Shown here: piece by piece, positions 5,144 through 5,282 of the stretch
Numbering within the stretch: the first letter of the stretch is position 1
Layout of the letters: each line of letters starts with the position of its first letter
Assembly: GCA_002435835.1 (NCBI GenBank)
Contig: DIVM01000351.1
Location: 1-5,282 of the forward strand
Length of the DNA stretch: 5,282 nucleotides
Source: Firmicutes bacterium UBA6132
GTDB lineage: Bacteria > Bacillota_A > Clostridia > Tissierellales > Sedimentibacteraceae
Direction: 5' to 3'
Notes under the pieces: generated by a model
Database searches by the model: none
What the model saw: only the letters and a program-made list of their open reading frames with translations
What the model was told of the DNA's origin: nothing
Program-made: the position numbers and the translations under genes

Positions 5144-5187
5144 AAATCCTAAAATTTGAATATTTTTTATTCAAGTTTTAGGATTTT
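5144..5187. terminator. Terminator between convergent genes
   Basis: A 16-bp stem pairs 5144-5159 with 5171-5186 (one G-U wobble) and can extend by two A-T pairs into the loop. T-rich sequence follows on both strands. It begins six bases after the stop of the secreted-protein gene and about 40 bases beyond the stop of the minus-strand LysM-like gene, so it probably ends both. Confidence 0.85.
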
Positions 5188-5224
5188 GTATTTTATAGAT
5201 TACTGTAATTTTACAAGCAAACTT

Positions 5225-5282
5225 TTATCTTAACGATGCGGTTACAACTAATTGTTGTCCTGGATAAATTATATATGGCGGG
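5225..5282 (-). CDS. Partial gene: probable C-terminal end of a LysM-domain protein
   Basis: Read on the minus strand, the last 58 bases give 18 codons and a TAA stop at 5227-5225: PPYIIYPGQQLVVTASLR. The (L/I)IYPGQxLxV core is the typical end of a LysM domain, a peptidoglycan-binding module of about 45 residues. The rest of the gene lies beyond the window. The match is short but distinctive, and placement facing a bidirectional terminator supports a real gene. It may encode a cell-wall hydrolase, spore-coat protein or other surface protein; the visible part cannot tell. Confidence 0.65.
   Translation of the reverse strand, partial: PPYIIYPGQQLVVTASLR

Overview
The window reads as chromosomal DNA from a low-GC, anaerobic Firmicute, most likely Clostridium or a close relative. 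The evidence is strongly AT-rich DNA, purine-rich ribosome binding sites, a TTG start on a secreted protein, short T-tailed hairpin terminators, and an electron-transfer flavoprotein alpha subunit that carries an N-terminal 2[4Fe-4S] ferredoxin domain, a form typical of flavin-based electron-bifurcating anaerobes. I cannot name the species.

Bases 1 to about 1650 are an IS110-family insertion sequence on the minus strand. It has one recombinase gene (131-1438) with the DEDD RuvC-like residues and the C-terminal serine of the family. Between the recombinase start and the far end are about 200 non-coding bases with a promoter-like sequence and several hairpins. This is where the IS110 group encodes its bridge RNA, and it is the most interesting object in the window. 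The element ends are inferred only: a CT dinucleotide near base 8 and another near base 1653 give a consistent picture.

Bases 1657-1805 are the leader of etfA. They hold overlapping hairpins that cannot all form together, then a promoter-like pair with a perfect 20-base palindrome in its spacer. etfA (1806-3002) encodes the alpha subunit of a probably bifurcating ETF. Its usual partners, etfB and a dehydrogenase, are not in the window. etfA is followed by two hairpin terminators.

Bases 3161-3601 contain no convincing gene. They include a promoter-like sequence, what looks like the 3' end of a dead group II intron (about 3440-3503), and a 14-base perfect palindrome just upstream of the next gene. 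That gene (3602-4075) encodes a small pyridoxamine 5'-phosphate oxidase-like flavoprotein of the NimA type.

Bases 4241-5137 encode a secreted protein made of four related segments arranged as a duplicated pair (AB)(AB). The terminator after it has stem arms identical to those of the first terminator after etfA. It probably also serves a convergent minus-strand gene whose last 18 codons, resembling the end of a LysM domain, enter at the right edge.

The genes do not form one operon. Terminators, separate promoters and the insertion sequence suggest independent transcription units: an ETF of energy metabolism, a small flavoprotein that may act in redox or nitro-compound protection, and cell-surface proteins.
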